From Candidatus Portnoybacteria bacterium CG10_big_fil_rev_8_21_14_0_10_36_7 (GTDB lineage Bacteria; Patescibacteriota; Minisyncoccia; Portnoybacterales; PFDW01): 26,205 bases of DNA. Below the pieces are notes generated by a model. That model did no database searches. It was not told the DNA's origin and saw only the letters and a program-made list of their open reading frames with translations. This document shows positions 14,197 to 23,511 of the stretch, one piece after another. The number at the start of each line of letters is the position of its first letter. Position 1 is the first letter of the stretch. The stretch spans positions 1-26,205 of the forward strand of contig PFDW01000065.1 in the NCBI GenBank assembly GCA_002793835.1, given 5' to 3'. The position numbers and the translations under genes are program-made.

Positions 14197-14658
14197 TTAT
14201 ACACCTAAAATACTTTTTATAATAGAGACCATAACTGTACTTAATAGTAATATCACGATTCCAACTATCACCCACTTTAAATTATTACGTGCTGCGGTCA
14301 CTTTTTTCTCATCTCCCCCTGATAACATAAATTGAATACCTATTATAATAAGTACAATTACCGCCAAAGGAATAGAAAATACAAATGCCCAATATGCAAT
14401 CCCCTGCACCAACTCTGTAAAAGTATTGGATTCTAATGGATTATCTAAGGATATTGTGTCTCCACCTAATGAAGGAGGGTAAAGGTTCTGATTACCAGAT
14501 GTTGGCGTAGCGTTTGGAAGCCCCGGTGGCTGATATGGCGGCTGAGCTTCCATCAACGACACCATCACTCTATTATTTTCTGCTCCGATAGCAGAGGCAA
14601 CTGAAGTATTTACTAAAAAACCAACAACAATCAAAACCAACGCTAAATATTTATTCAT
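14197..14658 (-). CDS. VirB2/TrbC-like pilin, paralogue B
   Basis: About 153 residues from the ATG at 14658, chosen because MNKYLALVLIVVGFLVNTSV then begins a clean signal peptide; an upstream TTG (14694) and ATG (14679) are in frame and would overlap paralogue A. The mature part starts with a Pro/Asn-rich linker (QPPYQPPGLPNATPTSGNQN). It then has two hydrophobic helices joined by LSGGDEKKVTAARNNLK, the TrbC/VirB2 signature. The Pro-rich linker would space the helical hairpin away from the processed end. There is no Shine-Dalgarno; it lies 11 nt after the stop of paralogue A. Confidence 0.78.
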   Translation of the reverse strand: MNKYLALVLIVVGFLVNTSVASAIGAENNRVMVSLMEAQPPYQPPGLPNATPTSGNQNLYPPSLGGDTISLDNPLESNTFTELVQGIAYWAFVFSIPLAVIVLIIIGIQFMLSGGDEKKVTAARNNLKWVIVGIVILLLSTVMVSIIKSILGV

Positions 14659-14669
14659 TAATTTATTAT

Positions 14670-15101
14670 TTATTGACATGTGAATGTGTACCAATTTTGT
14701 GAAACGAAGTTAGCAGTTTTGGTACCAATAATTAAAATAATTGTATCAACTATTAACCAAGAAGTATAAACAATCACCACCCCTATAACTGCCGACCAAA
14801 AGATTGACTTAGCCTTAGTTAATAAACTATTGCCTTCCTTGCCTGAACCAGCGCCCGAGCCACCCAAAACATAAAATATCCCACCAACGACAAACATAAG
14901 TAACGCAGCTGGTGGAGTTAATGTAAATGCAATGAAATCAAAAACGTTCTTAAACATTACAAAGACATAACAAGCATTACATTCCGCTTCTCCTGCACCA
15001 CCACATGGCACAAGGCCTCGAGCCAATACGAATAAAGGGGCTAATAACCCAATTGCCCAAACTGCACTAAAACTAACTATTTTAGAAAATTTATTGTTCA
15101 T
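14670..15101 (-). CDS. Pilin-like membrane protein, paralogue A
   Basis: 143 residues. An N-terminal signal or anchor (FSKIVSFSAVWAIGLLAPLF) is followed by a four-cysteine-rich short segment (VPCGGAGEAECNACY) likely to form disulfides outside the cell. Two hydrophobic helices follow, around PPAALLMFVVGGIFYVLGGS and FWSAVIGVVIVYTSWLIVDT, joined by a Gly/Ser-rich charged loop (GAGSGKEGNSLLTKAKS). This is the same topology as the two genes downstream, though more diverged. It overlaps the solute-binding protein gene by 11 nt. Assignment to the TrbC/VirB2-like group is by topology and neighbourhood. Confidence 0.7.
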   Translation of the reverse strand: MNNKFSKIVSFSAVWAIGLLAPLFVLARGLVPCGGAGEAECNACYVFVMFKNVFDFIAFTLTPPAALLMFVVGGIFYVLGGSGAGSGKEGNSLLTKAKSIFWSAVIGVVIVYTSWLIVDTIILIIGTKTANFVSQNWYTFTCQ

Positions 15102-16410
15102 TTCTTTGCCTCATTAAAAACGTTAATCTATCAGCTGATTCATCCAATGCATCTTTTAATGTCCTCTTACCCATTACTACTGATTCTATCATATTTATAA
15201 ACTCACTATCAACTTGTCGGTTGTCCACCTCAAACCAAGACCGCGCCGTTAAAATCTGCGTCGCAAAAACTGATAAATCTAAGTCATCACTAGCTAACGC
15301 AATTTGAGATTTATTTATCGGCGGTTTACCGGACAATTCCATATACTTAGCTTGGGCTTCATCAGTCGCCAACCAAGTTAAAAATATTTCAGCAGCTTCT
15401 TGGCTTGCCTGACTGATTGTTTTTGGCATGGCCAAACCAAAATAACTGGCGTAATTAACTACTCCACTTGAACTTATCTGCGGTAAATTAACCACATCAT
15501 ATTTTAAATTTGGGGCTTTATCATCTATCACCGAGCGATTATATTGATAATTCAATAACATAGCAGCTCGCGCATAGGCAAAAGCATCTATTGAATAACT
15601 AAACGATTTACTTGCGCCCCATGTGTATGATTTTTTTTGCGGGTTGGCAAAATCAGTATAAAAACGTAAGGCATCTTGACCGGCATCAAAATAACTATTT
15701 TGATAATCAACTAACCTATTAAAAGTTGCTTCCGTATTATCTTCATTCGTCATTTTTGTACCAGTTTGCATCATCAAAACCGATAAAATATCGGGCGCAC
15801 GATTAATATTGGCACCAGTCCCGATAGCTGCACCTGCAACTAAAACATTCCCCTGTTCATCTTTAACTGTTAGTTTTTCAACATCCTGCATAAATTCTTC
15901 CCAAGTTTTAGGTGGTTTAGCAATACCCGATTCATTAAACATTGTCTTGTTATAATAAAGAGCTAAAGTGTCACCATAAAATGGCACACCCAAAATTTGA
16001 TTGTCGCTACTTACAAAATCTTGCACTGCTACATCTGCAAAGCTGTCTTTGAATTGCTTAAGAGAAAGATTTATTTCACCTACCGGTAAAACTTTAGTCG
16101 CATAACGAGGCATCCAACTCGAGTGAACCATAAATAAATCTAAGGGTTGCTGACTCGCAAGCCTATCTAAAATAGCGCTTTCGTAAGTATCAATCGGCAA
16201 CTGCTGATAATCAATTTGAATGTTTTTATTTATGCCATTAAATTCGTAGATCATATCGTCCCAAATATTTTCATCGTCAAAAACACCCAACATAGTTAAG
16301 TCAGCATTAATAGTAGGCGTAAAAGGAACCCTGCCTAAAAAAATTATTAACCCAATCACCAAGACTAGCAACGCACCGCTAATAGATAAAATTAATATTT
16401 TCTTATCCAT
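15091..16410 (-). CDS. ABC-type extracellular solute-binding protein (family 1), membrane-anchored
   Basis: 439 residues. An uncleaved-looking N-terminal membrane segment (about residues 5-26) has no lipobox Cys, so the protein is probably tethered by this helix. The rest has the layout of sugar-type binding proteins: LTMLGVFDDENIWDDMIYEF, QPLDLFMVHSSWMPRYA, ILGVPFYGDTLALYYNKTMF with KPPKTWEEFMQDVEKL, and AAEIFLTWLATDEAQAKYM. Such proteins feed an ABC importer, but no permease or ATPase gene is in the window. It lies between a methyltransferase (1-nt TAATG overlap) and three pilin-like genes (11-nt overlap). This placement raises the possibility that it works with the surface appendage rather than with a transporter, which is an inference. 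Confidence 0.85.
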   Translation of the reverse strand: MDKKILILSISGALLVLVIGLIIFLGRVPFTPTINADLTMLGVFDDENIWDDMIYEFNGINKNIQIDYQQLPIDTYESAILDRLASQQPLDLFMVHSSWMPRYATKVLPVGEINLSLKQFKDSFADVAVQDFVSSDNQILGVPFYGDTLALYYNKTMFNESGIAKPPKTWEEFMQDVEKLTVKDEQGNVLVAGAAIGTGANINRAPDILSVLMMQTGTKMTNEDNTEATFNRLVDYQNSYFDAGQDALRFYTDFANPQKKSYTWGASKSFSYSIDAFAYARAAMLLNYQYNRSVIDDKAPNLKYDVVNLPQISSSGVVNYASYFGLAMPKTISQASQEAAEIFLTWLATDEAQAKYMELSGKPPINKSQIALASDDLDLSVFATQILTARSWFEVDNRQVDSEFINMIESVVMGKRTLKDALDESADRLTFLMRQRNEQ

Positions 16411-16967
16411 TATTTTTTAATAAATAAAAAACCAAAATGATAAGGGTCAACTGTTAATTCTTTTTCAAATGTAAACCCAATGCTTTCCACTAAAGGCCTT
16501 ATGTCTTCTGAACTCAATAACCAACCTTCTTGTGGGCCGATGCCTCGCGATTTTTCTGGTCGCCAATCCACGATAGCAATACGTTGACCATTTTTTAACA
16601 CTCTTTTGGCCTCCTTCAGCATTTCTAATTTTTTTTGTGTTTGATACAAAACATTCTTAAGTATCACAAAATCCATTGATTCATTGCCAAGCTGTGTCCC
16701 TCCAACCGCTTCTAAATTAACCCATGAAGGCTGAACGTTACTTACGCCAGCCATTTGTGCAGTACTTTTTATAGCTTCCAATGCGCTTTTTTGAATATCC
16801 AACGCGTACACCATCCCATCTGGCTCAACTGCTTTTGCCAAAGGCACTGCAAAATATCCATGCCCTGAACCAAAATCAGCCACTCTCATCCCGGGTGATA
16901 AATGAAATTGACTCAATAATTCTGCTGGCTTTACAAAACTATCTTGAATCGTATTATTCCCATCCAT
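16410..16967 (-). CDS. Class I SAM-dependent methyltransferase
   Basis: 185 residues. The SAM-binding motif I is VADFGSGHGYFAVPLAKAV (about residues 29-47), with the acidic YALDIQKSALEAI after it. FVILKNVLYQTQKKLEMLKE and RVLKNGQRIAIVDWRPEKSR match motifs of the Methyltransf_11/UbiE-like group. The substrate cannot be told from sequence. It starts 10 nt after gyrA and its stop overlaps the next start codon (TAATG), so translation is likely coupled. No Shine-Dalgarno is seen. Confidence 0.88.
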   Translation of the reverse strand: MDGNNTIQDSFVKPAELLSQFHLSPGMRVADFGSGHGYFAVPLAKAVEPDGMVYALDIQKSALEAIKSTAQMAGVSNVQPSWVNLEAVGGTQLGNESMDFVILKNVLYQTQKKLEMLKEAKRVLKNGQRIAIVDWRPEKSRGIGPQEGWLLSSEDIRPLVESIGFTFEKELTVDPYHFGFLFIKK

Positions 16968-16977
16968 AATTTTTTAA

Positions 16978-19467
16978 TTAAAATGTAGTCGCTGAACAAA
17001 TTTTGTCTTTTTCTTCAAGCCTCATAATTCTTACGCCTTGAGTTGCTCTGCCTAACACCGGCACACTAACTAATTCCGTTTTAATTACTTGACCTTTTAA
17101 AGAAATAATAATTAACTCTTGATCTTCGTCGCCAATTATTCTTCCATAGACTACCAAGCCAGTTTTTGCAGTTACTTTTGCTGAAATGATTCCACTCCCA
17201 CCACGCTTTTGAACCTTAAACTGGCTAATCGCAGTTTTCTTACCATAACCATTTTCTGTTAAAACCAATAATTTAATTTTATCTACAGGTGCATTCTTTC
17301 TGATTATATCCATGCCAATTAAATAGTCATCTTTTTTCAATTTCACAGCTTTTACTCCACTGGCGCTTCTGCCCATTGATCTAACGTCTTTTTCTTTGAA
17401 TCTAATACTTTGACCCTTGGCTGTCGCAAAGATAATTTCGTCTTCCCCTACGCTTGGTTGTGCCCAACGCAAGCAATCATCTTTATGCAATTTAATAGCA
17501 ATCAATCCATTGTGTCTGACATTAGCAAAATCTTCCAATGGTGTTTTTTTAATAATACCATTTTCGGTAGCCATAACCAAATACTTAGCTGTCACCTGTT
17601 GCGTCCCGCTACCTAATTTTTGTTCGGCTGGTAATATGGCGGTAACCGTCTCGCCTGCGGATAGTTGCAAAAAATTAACTAACGCTTGCCCCTTAGCAAC
17701 TCGTGATGATTCTGGTATCTCAAATGCCTTAGTTTGGAATACTCGCCCAATGCTAGTAAAAAACAATAGATTATCGTGCGTGGAAGCACTTAAAAATTGC
17801 TCAACTGCATCTTCTCCCTTGGTTGTCATGCCAATAATTCCTTTGCCTCCCCTTTTCTGTGCTTTGTAAAGTTTTGGATTCATTCGCTTGATATAACCGC
17901 CCTGTGTAATAGCAATAATACAATCTTCTAATGTAACCATGTCTTCCTCACTAATATCCCCCACTGGGCCAGACCAAACTTTCGTTCTTCTATCGTCTCC
18001 AAATTTTTCTTTTACTCCGGCTAATTCTTGTTTAATTACCGCCCACATTTTTTGTGGATGTTCTAATATATCAGTTAAATAAGCAATTAATTTTTTCTTC
18101 TCCGCTAATTCATCCTCAATCTTTTTTCTTTCAAGACCAGCCAACGTTTGAAGCTTCATCTCCAAAATTGCAGTTGATTGTAAATCACTCAATTTGAATT
18201 TCTTCATTAAATTTTCCTTCGCTACTTCTTTATCAGCCGATTTCTTGATAACCGAAATAATCGCATCAATATGATCTAGCGCTTTTTTGAGACCTTCCAA
18301 TATATGAGCACGGGCTTTCGCTTTATTTAAATCAAATTCCGTACGCCTTTTAATGACTATTTTTCTATGCGCTAAAAACTGTTCCAAAACATTCTTTATA
18401 GATAAAACCTGTGGTTGCATTCCATCAACTAGCGCCAACATATTTAAGTGAAAAGTTTTTTGAAGCTCCGTTAATTTATAAAGCCTATTAAGCACCCTCT
18501 GCGGAGAGGCATCAGATTTAAGTTCTACAACAATTCTTACTCCAACTAACCCATTTCTCTTAGAGGTTCTATCGGTTTCATCACGAACGTCTCTGATCCC
18601 ATCTAGTTTCTTTTCTTTTACTAGTTCGGCAATTTTTTCTAAAAGAGTGGCTTTATTTACCTGATACGGAATTTCATTAACAATTATTCTATATCCAGCC
18701 CGACTACTTTCTGACTTTTTCCCTTCAACAATTTCGGTTTTTGCGCGCATAACAATTGGACCTTTCCCTGAGCCGTACGCAGCCACTATAGTTTTTCTGT
18801 CAAAAATTTCCCCGCCAGTTGGAAAATCTGGACCTTTCACAAATTTCATTAAATCATCTGAAGTCGCTTTTGGATTATCAATTAAATGAACCGAGGCTTC
18901 TATTAACTCCCCCAAATTATGAGGAGGAATGGAGGTGGCCATACCAACTGCAATGCCCATACTGCCGTTTAATAAAAGTTGTGGCACCTTTGATGGTAAT
19001 ACTTTCGGCTCCTGTTTTGTCCCGTCATAGTTGTCTTGCCAATCAACCGTATCCTTGTCCAAATCCGCTAGCATTTCTTCAGCCATCCATGACAATCTTG
19101 CCTCTGTATAACGCATCGCTGCTGCATTATCACCATCAAGAGAGCCAAAGTTTCCTTGACCCTCTACCAATTGATAGCGTAAAGAAAAATCCTGTGCCAT
19201 ACGCACCATAGAATCATAAACAGCCGAATCACCATGCGGGTGATATTTACCTAATACTTCACCGACTACCGTCGCTGATTTTCTAAATTTTACATTTGGA
19301 TGAAGTCCTAGTTCGCTCATGGCATACAAAATACGGCGATGCACTGGTTTTAAGCCATCGCGAACATCTGGCAAAGCACGAACAATTATCACGCTCATCG
19401 CGTAATCTAAATAGGAGTCCTTCATCTCCTGTGTAATTTCTCGTGGTTTTACATATCCAATTTCCAT
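16978..19467 (-). CDS. gyrA: DNA gyrase subunit A
   Basis: 829 residues, full length. GyrA forms the DNA cleavage-religation core of gyrase with GyrB and introduces negative supercoils. The catalytic tyrosine is Tyr120 in [12 protein letters not shown]. The preceding [19 protein letters not shown] has Ser and Asp at the positions equivalent to E. coli Ser83 and Asp87, the residues usually changed in quinolone resistance. The C-terminal half shows beta-pinwheel repeats, with QKRGGKGI at the GyrA-box position (a Lys where Arg is usual) and a related QKRGGSGI later. The GyrA box favours gyrase over topoisomerase IV ParC. It lies third in the minus-strand unit, 9 nt after the one-TM protein gene. 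Confidence 0.95.
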   Translation of the reverse strand: MEIGYVKPREITQEMKDSYLDYAMSVIIVRALPDVRDGLKPVHRRILYAMSELGLHPNVKFRKSATVVGEVLGKYHPHGDSAVYDSMVRMAQDFSLRYQLVEGQGNFGSLDGDNAAAMRYTEARLSWMAEEMLADLDKDTVDWQDNYDGTKQEPKVLPSKVPQLLLNGSMGIAVGMATSIPPHNLGELIEASVHLIDNPKATSDDLMKFVKGPDFPTGGEIFDRKTIVAAYGSGKGPIVMRAKTEIVEGKKSESSRAGYRIIVNEIPYQVNKATLLEKIAELVKEKKLDGIRDVRDETDRTSKRNGLVGVRIVVELKSDASPQRVLNRLYKLTELQKTFHLNMLALVDGMQPQVLSIKNVLEQFLAHRKIVIKRRTEFDLNKAKARAHILEGLKKALDHIDAIISVIKKSADKEVAKENLMKKFKLSDLQSTAILEMKLQTLAGLERKKIEDELAEKKKLIAYLTDILEHPQKMWAVIKQELAGVKEKFGDDRRTKVWSGPVGDISEEDMVTLEDCIIAITQGGYIKRMNPKLYKAQKRGGKGIIGMTTKGEDAVEQFLSASTHDNLLFFTSIGRVFQTKAFEIPESSRVAKGQALVNFLQLSAGETVTAILPAEQKLGSGTQQVTAKYLVMATENGIIKKTPLEDFANVRHNGLIAIKLHKDDCLRWAQPSVGEDEIIFATAKGQSIRFKEKDVRSMGRSASGVKAVKLKKDDYLIGMDIIRKNAPVDKIKLLVLTENGYGKKTAISQFKVQKRGGSGIISAKVTAKTGLVVYGRIIGDEDQELIIISLKGQVIKTELVSVPVLGRATQGVRIMRLEEKDKICSATTF

Positions 19468-19476
19468 ATTGATTAA

Positions 19477-19734
19477 TTATTGTCCATTTAATGATTCCCA
19501 AGCAAAACCTACTTCTTCTTTTATATTAGGCACGGCTTCTTTAATTTTCTTGATTGAATCGGAAACTACGTTTGGTGATGCTGGTTTTTCCACTTGCCAA
19601 CGCGCTGTATATTTTATCCAAAACAACCAACCAAATATAATTAAAACGGTACACATTGCCACCAACAACCACATTATTTTCTTACGTCTTGCTAACGGCA
19701 ATGTCTGCATATTTTTTAAAAAATTTTCACTCAT
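19477..19734 (-). CDS. Small one-TM protein upstream of gyrA
   Basis: 85 residues. A basic cytoplasmic N-terminus (LPLARRKKI) precedes one membrane segment (about residues 20-41, MWLLVAMCTVLIIFGWLFWI). The outer part is amphipathic (SDSIKKIKEAVPNIKEEVGF). I recognise no family, though small proteins of this layout are seen near gyrA and MBL hydrolase genes in CPR genomes. The start overlaps the stop of the MBL gene (ATGA), so translation is coupled. It is unlikely to be spurious because it fills the gap between two firm genes with matched spacing. Confidence 0.75.
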   Translation of the reverse strand: MSENFLKNMQTLPLARRKKIMWLLVAMCTVLIIFGWLFWIKYTARWQVEKPASPNVVSDSIKKIKEAVPNIKEEVGFAWESLNGQ

Positions 19735-20372
19735 GCTGACCCAACGCTCATTACCATAACTGTTCCGTTTTCAGGTAATTCCTTTTTCTTAATGGTTATT
19801 TTGGGTGTTGCCTCTTTACCAGAGACTCCCATCTCTTTCAAAAAATCTGTTGCATCACCTAAAGAAATTTTAAGACCGGGAACCTTATAATGCATAGGAA
19901 TAATTATTTTCGGCTCAATTTGATAAACCACTTCAGCTGCTTCTTCGCCGTCTAAAGTATATTTTCCACCAACTGGCACAAACAATATATCAACCTCTTC
20001 AAGAGCCTCTAATTGACCATTCGCTAGCTTATGACCCAAGTCGCCCAAATGACAGACCTTAATTCCTTCCATTTCAAAAAGATAAATAGTATTTAATCCC
20101 CTGTCTTTACCCTCAGAAGCATCATGAAAAGAAGAGATGCCTCGGCAAGCAACTCCTTTCACTTCATATTCACCGGGTCCATCAATTACAAATGTATCTT
20201 GATCAACTGATTCTAAATAATTATGATCGTAATGTTTGTGAGTCACAAAAACAATATCGGTTTTCCCGCGTGGGGAGCGTAAACCAATTGATGAATCAAA
20301 CGGGTCAATCAATAATGTTAATTGCCCGCTTTGAATTTTAAAGCATGAGTGCCCGTACCAAGTTATTACCAT
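19731..20372 (-). CDS. MBL-fold metal-dependent hydrolase (UlaG/UPF0173-like)
   Basis: 213 residues. The metallo-beta-lactamase fold motif is THKHYDHN with His45, His47, Asp49 and His50. The N-terminal MVITWYGHSCFKIQSG and LLIDPFDSS and the later HLGDLGHKL and IIPMHYKVPG match the UlaG/UPF0173 type of small MBL hydrolases. The substrate is unknown; the family includes RNA and phosphodiester hydrolases. It is first in the eight-gene minus-strand unit ending with the pilin genes. The ATG lies 6 nt past a -10 box (20379-20384), so the mRNA is probably leaderless. It ends with TGA overlapping the next start. Confidence 0.88.
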   Translation of the reverse strand: MVITWYGHSCFKIQSGQLTLLIDPFDSSIGLRSPRGKTDIVFVTHKHYDHNYLESVDQDTFVIDGPGEYEVKGVACRGISSFHDASEGKDRGLNTIYLFEMEGIKVCHLGDLGHKLANGQLEALEEVDILFVPVGGKYTLDGEEAAEVVYQIEPKIIIPMHYKVPGLKISLGDATDFLKEMGVSGKEATPKITIKKKELPENGTVMVMSVGSA

Positions 20373-20378
20373 ATAAGT

Positions 20379-20408
20379 AGTATAACATAATCGATATTAA
20401 AATTTCAA
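20379..20408 (-). promoter_or_regulatory. Promoter of the MBL-gyrA-pilin unit (leaderless)
   Basis: Minus strand TTGAAA (20403-20408), 18-bp spacer, TATACT (20379-20384), with the ATG 6 nt downstream. It is back to back with the divergent promoter at 20420-20448. Confidence 0.6.
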
Positions 20409-20419
20409 ATACTCATGAC

Positions 20420-20448
20420 TTGCCAAACACAATTCTTTCGGCTATAAT
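20420..20448 (+). promoter_or_regulatory. Promoter of the S1-ftsH unit (near-leaderless)
   Basis: TTGCCA (20420-20425), 17-bp spacer, TATAAT (20443-20448). The ATG at 20460 is 11 nt past the -10 box, leaving a leader of about five bases and no room for a Shine-Dalgarno sequence. Confidence 0.65.
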
Positions 20449-20459
20449 AGAAAACTATT

Positions 20460-21539
20460 ATGACTATAAAGACTCAAAGCAAAGTTGTAGATGCTGATTT
20501 CTCAAATCAGCCAGCCATTCCTCAACCAGGACAAACCGTTGATGGAATAATTTTAGAGGTTGGTAAAAAAAATATTTTAGTTGATTTACCAGGCTACGGA
20601 ACTGGAGTTATTTTAGGCAGAGAAATCAAAAATAACCCATCGCTCGTAAAAGCGCTTAAAGTGGGAGAAAAAGTTTCCGCCGTCGTTTTGGATGGTGAAA
20701 ATGATCATGGATATACCGAGTTATGCTTCTCAGAAGCACAACAAGAAAAGTCTTGGCAGACGCTTCACGACGCCAAAAAAACTGGTGAAGAAATAATTGT
20801 AAGGGTCATGCAAGCCAACCGAGGAGGCCTTATGGTTAATTATGGCTCAGTCAGTGGTTTTTTGCCTGTTTCCCAGCTCAATGAAGATAATTATCCAAAA
20901 GTAGAGAATGGAAACAAATCGATGATTCAACAAATGTTAAGTAAATTGGTAGGACAAGACATGAAGGTTAAAGTATTGGATGCTGACTCCAGAGAACAAA
21001 AATTGATTGTTTCGCAAAAAGCTAAAAGCCAAGAAGAGTTCAAAAAATTAGCTTCAAATTATAAAGTAGGTCAGACTGTTAAAGGTACGATAACTGGCCT
21101 AACCGATTTCGGAGCATTCATTAAATTTGGCGAGCCAGCTCTTGAAGGCTTAATCTATATATCTGAAATTGATTGGAAAATGATAAATCATCCTTCAGAA
21201 GTTTTAAAAACTGGAGATGAAATTGAAGCAAAAATAACCGATATCAAAAATGGCCAGATTACCCTATCGCTTAAGGCCCTTCAGCCTGATCCTTGGAAAA
21301 ATATTGAACCTGAAATTAAAAAAGGAGACGTGGTTGATGGCGAAGCAATCAAGTTAAATCCTTATGGTGCATTTATAAAAATTAATCCCTTCATCCACGG
21401 CTTAATCCATATCTCAGAATTCGGAACACAACAGAAAATGAGAGAAAAACTTGAAATCGGTAAATCATACAAATTCGAAATTATACTCGTAGACCCAAAA
21501 GAACATCGCTTATCTCTTAAGCTAGTGGACGTGCAATAA
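20460..21539 (+). CDS. rpsA: S1-domain protein, ribosomal protein S1 type
   Basis: 359 residues with four S1 RNA-binding repeats, at about residues 20-90 (PGQTVDGIILEVGKKNILVD), 105-190 (GEEIIVRVMQANRGGLMVN), 203-272 (VGQTVKGTITGLTDFGAFIK) and 287-357 (KGDVVDGEAIKLNPYGAFIK). Repeats 3 and 4 keep the classical GAFIK and GLIHIS motifs. E. coli S1 has six repeats; four is usual in many Gram-positives and CPR. S1 helps the ribosome bind mRNA without strong Shine-Dalgarno pairing, which fits the many SD-less genes here. It is first in a unit with ftsH, 7 nt downstream. Confidence 0.9.
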   Translation: MTIKTQSKVVDADFSNQPAIPQPGQTVDGIILEVGKKNILVDLPGYGTGVILGREIKNNPSLVKALKVGEKVSAVVLDGENDHGYTELCFSEAQQEKSWQTLHDAKKTGEEIIVRVMQANRGGLMVNYGSVSGFLPVSQLNEDNYPKVENGNKSMIQQMLSKLVGQDMKVKVLDADSREQKLIVSQKAKSQEEFKKLASNYKVGQTVKGTITGLTDFGAFIKFGEPALEGLIYISEIDWKMINHPSEVLKTGDEIEAKITDIKNGQITLSLKALQPDPWKNIEPEIKKGDVVDGEAIKLNPYGAFIKINPFIHGLIHISEFGTQQKMREKLEIGKSYKFEIILVDPKEHRLSLKLVDVQ

Positions 21540-21546
21540 ATAATTA

Positions 21547-23364
21547 ATGATCAAGAACCTAATAAAAAATTTAGCCATTGTCATCCTGACAATATTCATT
21601 GTGGCGGGTATTTTTTCTATATTTGCCGACTCGGGAGAAAAGATTACCGCTATTAACTTAAGCGAACTCTCCAAACAAATTAACGAAGAAAAAATCAGCA
21701 AGATTACGATTAACGGTAATGTTTTAAGTATCGAACTAAAAGACGGGCAAAAAGAATCTAGCTACAAGGAGGAAGACTCTTCGCTAACTGATTCATTCAA
21801 AAATCTCGGAGTTGATTCAACCAAGTTACAAAATATAAACTTTCAAGTCGAAGAAATATCTGGATGGAAATTTTGGTTAGGCTCCTTACTGCCTATACTT
21901 CTCCCTTTTCTTTTAATTGGAGGATTCATTTGGTACATGATGAAACAAGCCCAGCGAGGTTCGGGCCAAGCTTTTGGATTCACTAAATCTTTAGCTAGAA
22001 TGGTTAACCCACAACAAAAAAGTAAAAAAACTAAATTCAAAGATGTGGCTGGCCTTAAAGAAGCTAAAGAAGAACTTAATGAAGTTGTGGAATTTCTAAA
22101 ACAACCTGAAAAATTTAAAGCATTAGGAGCAAAAATTCCTAAGGGAGTTTTATTAATTGGCCCGCCAGGGACTGGCAAAACATTACTGGCTCGCGCAGTT
22201 AGTGGTGAGGCGGGCGTACCCTTTTTCCATATATCCGGCTCCGAATTTGTAGAACTTTTTGTTGGAGTTGGAGCATCAAGAGTTAGAGACACATTCCAAA
22301 CTGCTAAACGAAGCGCTCCAGCAATTTTATTTATTGACGAGCTCGATGCAATAGGCCGACACAGAGGCGCTGGTCTTGGTGGTGGCCACGACGAACGAGA
22401 ACAGACCCTCAACCAAATACTAGTTGAAATGGACGGTTTTGAACCAGACGCTAGAGTCATTGTTATATCAGCTACCAATCGACCAGATATTCTAGACCCT
22501 GCCCTACTTCGACCAGGACGCTTTGATAGAAGAATTATTTTAGATGAACCAGACATTAATGATCGCCAAGAAATTCTACAAATTCATATGGAAGGTAAAC
22601 CAATTGACTCAACAGTTGATTTAAGACAAATTGCTGAACGTACTCCAGGTTTTTCTGGAGCAGATTTAGCAAACCTAATAAATGAATCCGCAATTTTAAC
22701 TGCTCGGAAAAACAAAAAAGAAATTAGTCACGACGAATTATTAGAATCAATTGACAAGGTAATGCTTGGCCCTGAAAGAAAAAGCCATATATTGTCATTG
22801 AAAGAAAAAAAAATTGCCGCATATCATGAAGCAGGACACGCTTTAGTCAATGCGTCACTACCTCACACCGACCCAGTTAGGAAAATATCAATTATTTCTC
22901 GTGGTCGTGCCGCAGGCTACACATTAAAATTGCCCACAGAAGACAGACATCTACATTCGAGGAGTGAGTTGGTTGAAGATTTATCAACTATGCTTGGTGG
23001 ATATGCAGCGGAAGAATTGATATTTAATGAACTAACTACCGGTGCATCAAATGACCTCAAGCAAAGCTCCGACCTAGCCAGAAAGCTTGTGACAAAGTTT
23101 GGCATGAGCTCATCACTTGGACCAGTTGCTTTTGACGACCGAGAAGAAATGGTATTTTTAGGTAGAGAAATTGCCGAAGATCGTCGCTACTCTGAAACAA
23201 CTGCAACGAAAATTGATGACGAAGTAATGAAATTTATTAAAGATGCATACAAAATTGCGATGCAAATACTCAAAGACAACAAACCAAAGCTAGATAAGGT
23301 TGCCAAAACATTGATAGAAAAAGAAACAATAGAACGCGAAGAATTTGAACAATTGATAAAATAA
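21547..23364 (+). CDS. ftsH: ATP-dependent zinc metalloprotease FtsH
   Basis: 605 residues. TM1 (about 5-28), an extracytoplasmic domain, then TM2 (about 107-130, LGSLLPILLPFLLIGGFIWY). The AAA+ module has Walker A GPPGTGKT (about 205-212), Walker B ILFIDELDA and the second region of homology ATNRPDILDPALLRPGRFDR. The M41 protease has the zinc site HEAGH (about 427-431) and the third ligand Asp in TTGASNDLKQSSDLAR. FtsH degrades membrane and short-lived cytosolic proteins. All catalytic residues are present. SPFH proteins often bind FtsH; a candidate partner is encoded at 11793-12974. The start lies 7 nt after the S1 gene without a Shine-Dalgarno. Confidence 0.97.
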   Translation: MIKNLIKNLAIVILTIFIVAGIFSIFADSGEKITAINLSELSKQINEEKISKITINGNVLSIELKDGQKESSYKEEDSSLTDSFKNLGVDSTKLQNINFQVEEISGWKFWLGSLLPILLPFLLIGGFIWYMMKQAQRGSGQAFGFTKSLARMVNPQQKSKKTKFKDVAGLKEAKEELNEVVEFLKQPEKFKALGAKIPKGVLLIGPPGTGKTLLARAVSGEAGVPFFHISGSEFVELFVGVGASRVRDTFQTAKRSAPAILFIDELDAIGRHRGAGLGGGHDEREQTLNQILVEMDGFEPDARVIVISATNRPDILDPALLRPGRFDRRIILDEPDINDRQEILQIHMEGKPIDSTVDLRQIAERTPGFSGADLANLINESAILTARKNKKEISHDELLESIDKVMLGPERKSHILSLKEKKIAAYHEAGHALVNASLPHTDPVRKISIISRGRAAGYTLKLPTEDRHLHSRSELVEDLSTMLGGYAAEELIFNELTTGASNDLKQSSDLARKLVTKFGMSSSLGPVAFDDREEMVFLGREIAEDRRYSETTATKIDDEVMKFIKDAYKIAMQILKDNKPKLDKVAKTLIEKETIEREEFEQLIK

Positions 23365-23382
23365 CCTAAGAAATGATACAAT
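23353..23382 (+). promoter_or_regulatory. Promoter of the tRNA-Ile/tRNA-Val unit
   Basis: TTGATA (23353-23358), 18-bp spacer, TACAAT (23377-23382), with the -35 box inside the end of ftsH and the tRNA 16 bp past the -10 box. Confidence 0.55.
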
Positions 23383-23398
23383 AAATACCATACGCTAC

Positions 23399-23470
23399 GG
23401 GCATGTAGCTCAGTGGTAGAGCGCCGCCCTTATAAGACGGTGGTCGAAGGTTCAATCCCTTCCATGCCCA
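23399..23470 (+). tRNA. tRNA-Ile(TAT)
   Basis: Full cloverleaf: acceptor GGGCATG/CATGCCC, D-arm GCTC/GAGC, anticodon loop CTTATAA giving TAT, T-arm GAAGG TTCAATC CCTTC, discriminator A. The anticodon stem CCGCC/GACGG has one C-A mismatch. CCA is not encoded. UAU for Ile AUA codons is unusual; most bacteria use a CAT tRNA modified to lysidine. Confidence 0.88.
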
Positions 23471-23511
23471 CACCACAGTCAAGATTAATTGGGCCACAAA
23501 AGATATAAATC

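Noticed and set aside
21843..22556. 237-codon open frame antisense to ftsH
   Set aside because: It mirrors the conserved AAA+ coding sequence, has no ribosome binding site, and its composition (Ser/Arg/Pro-rich) is that of a shadow frame.
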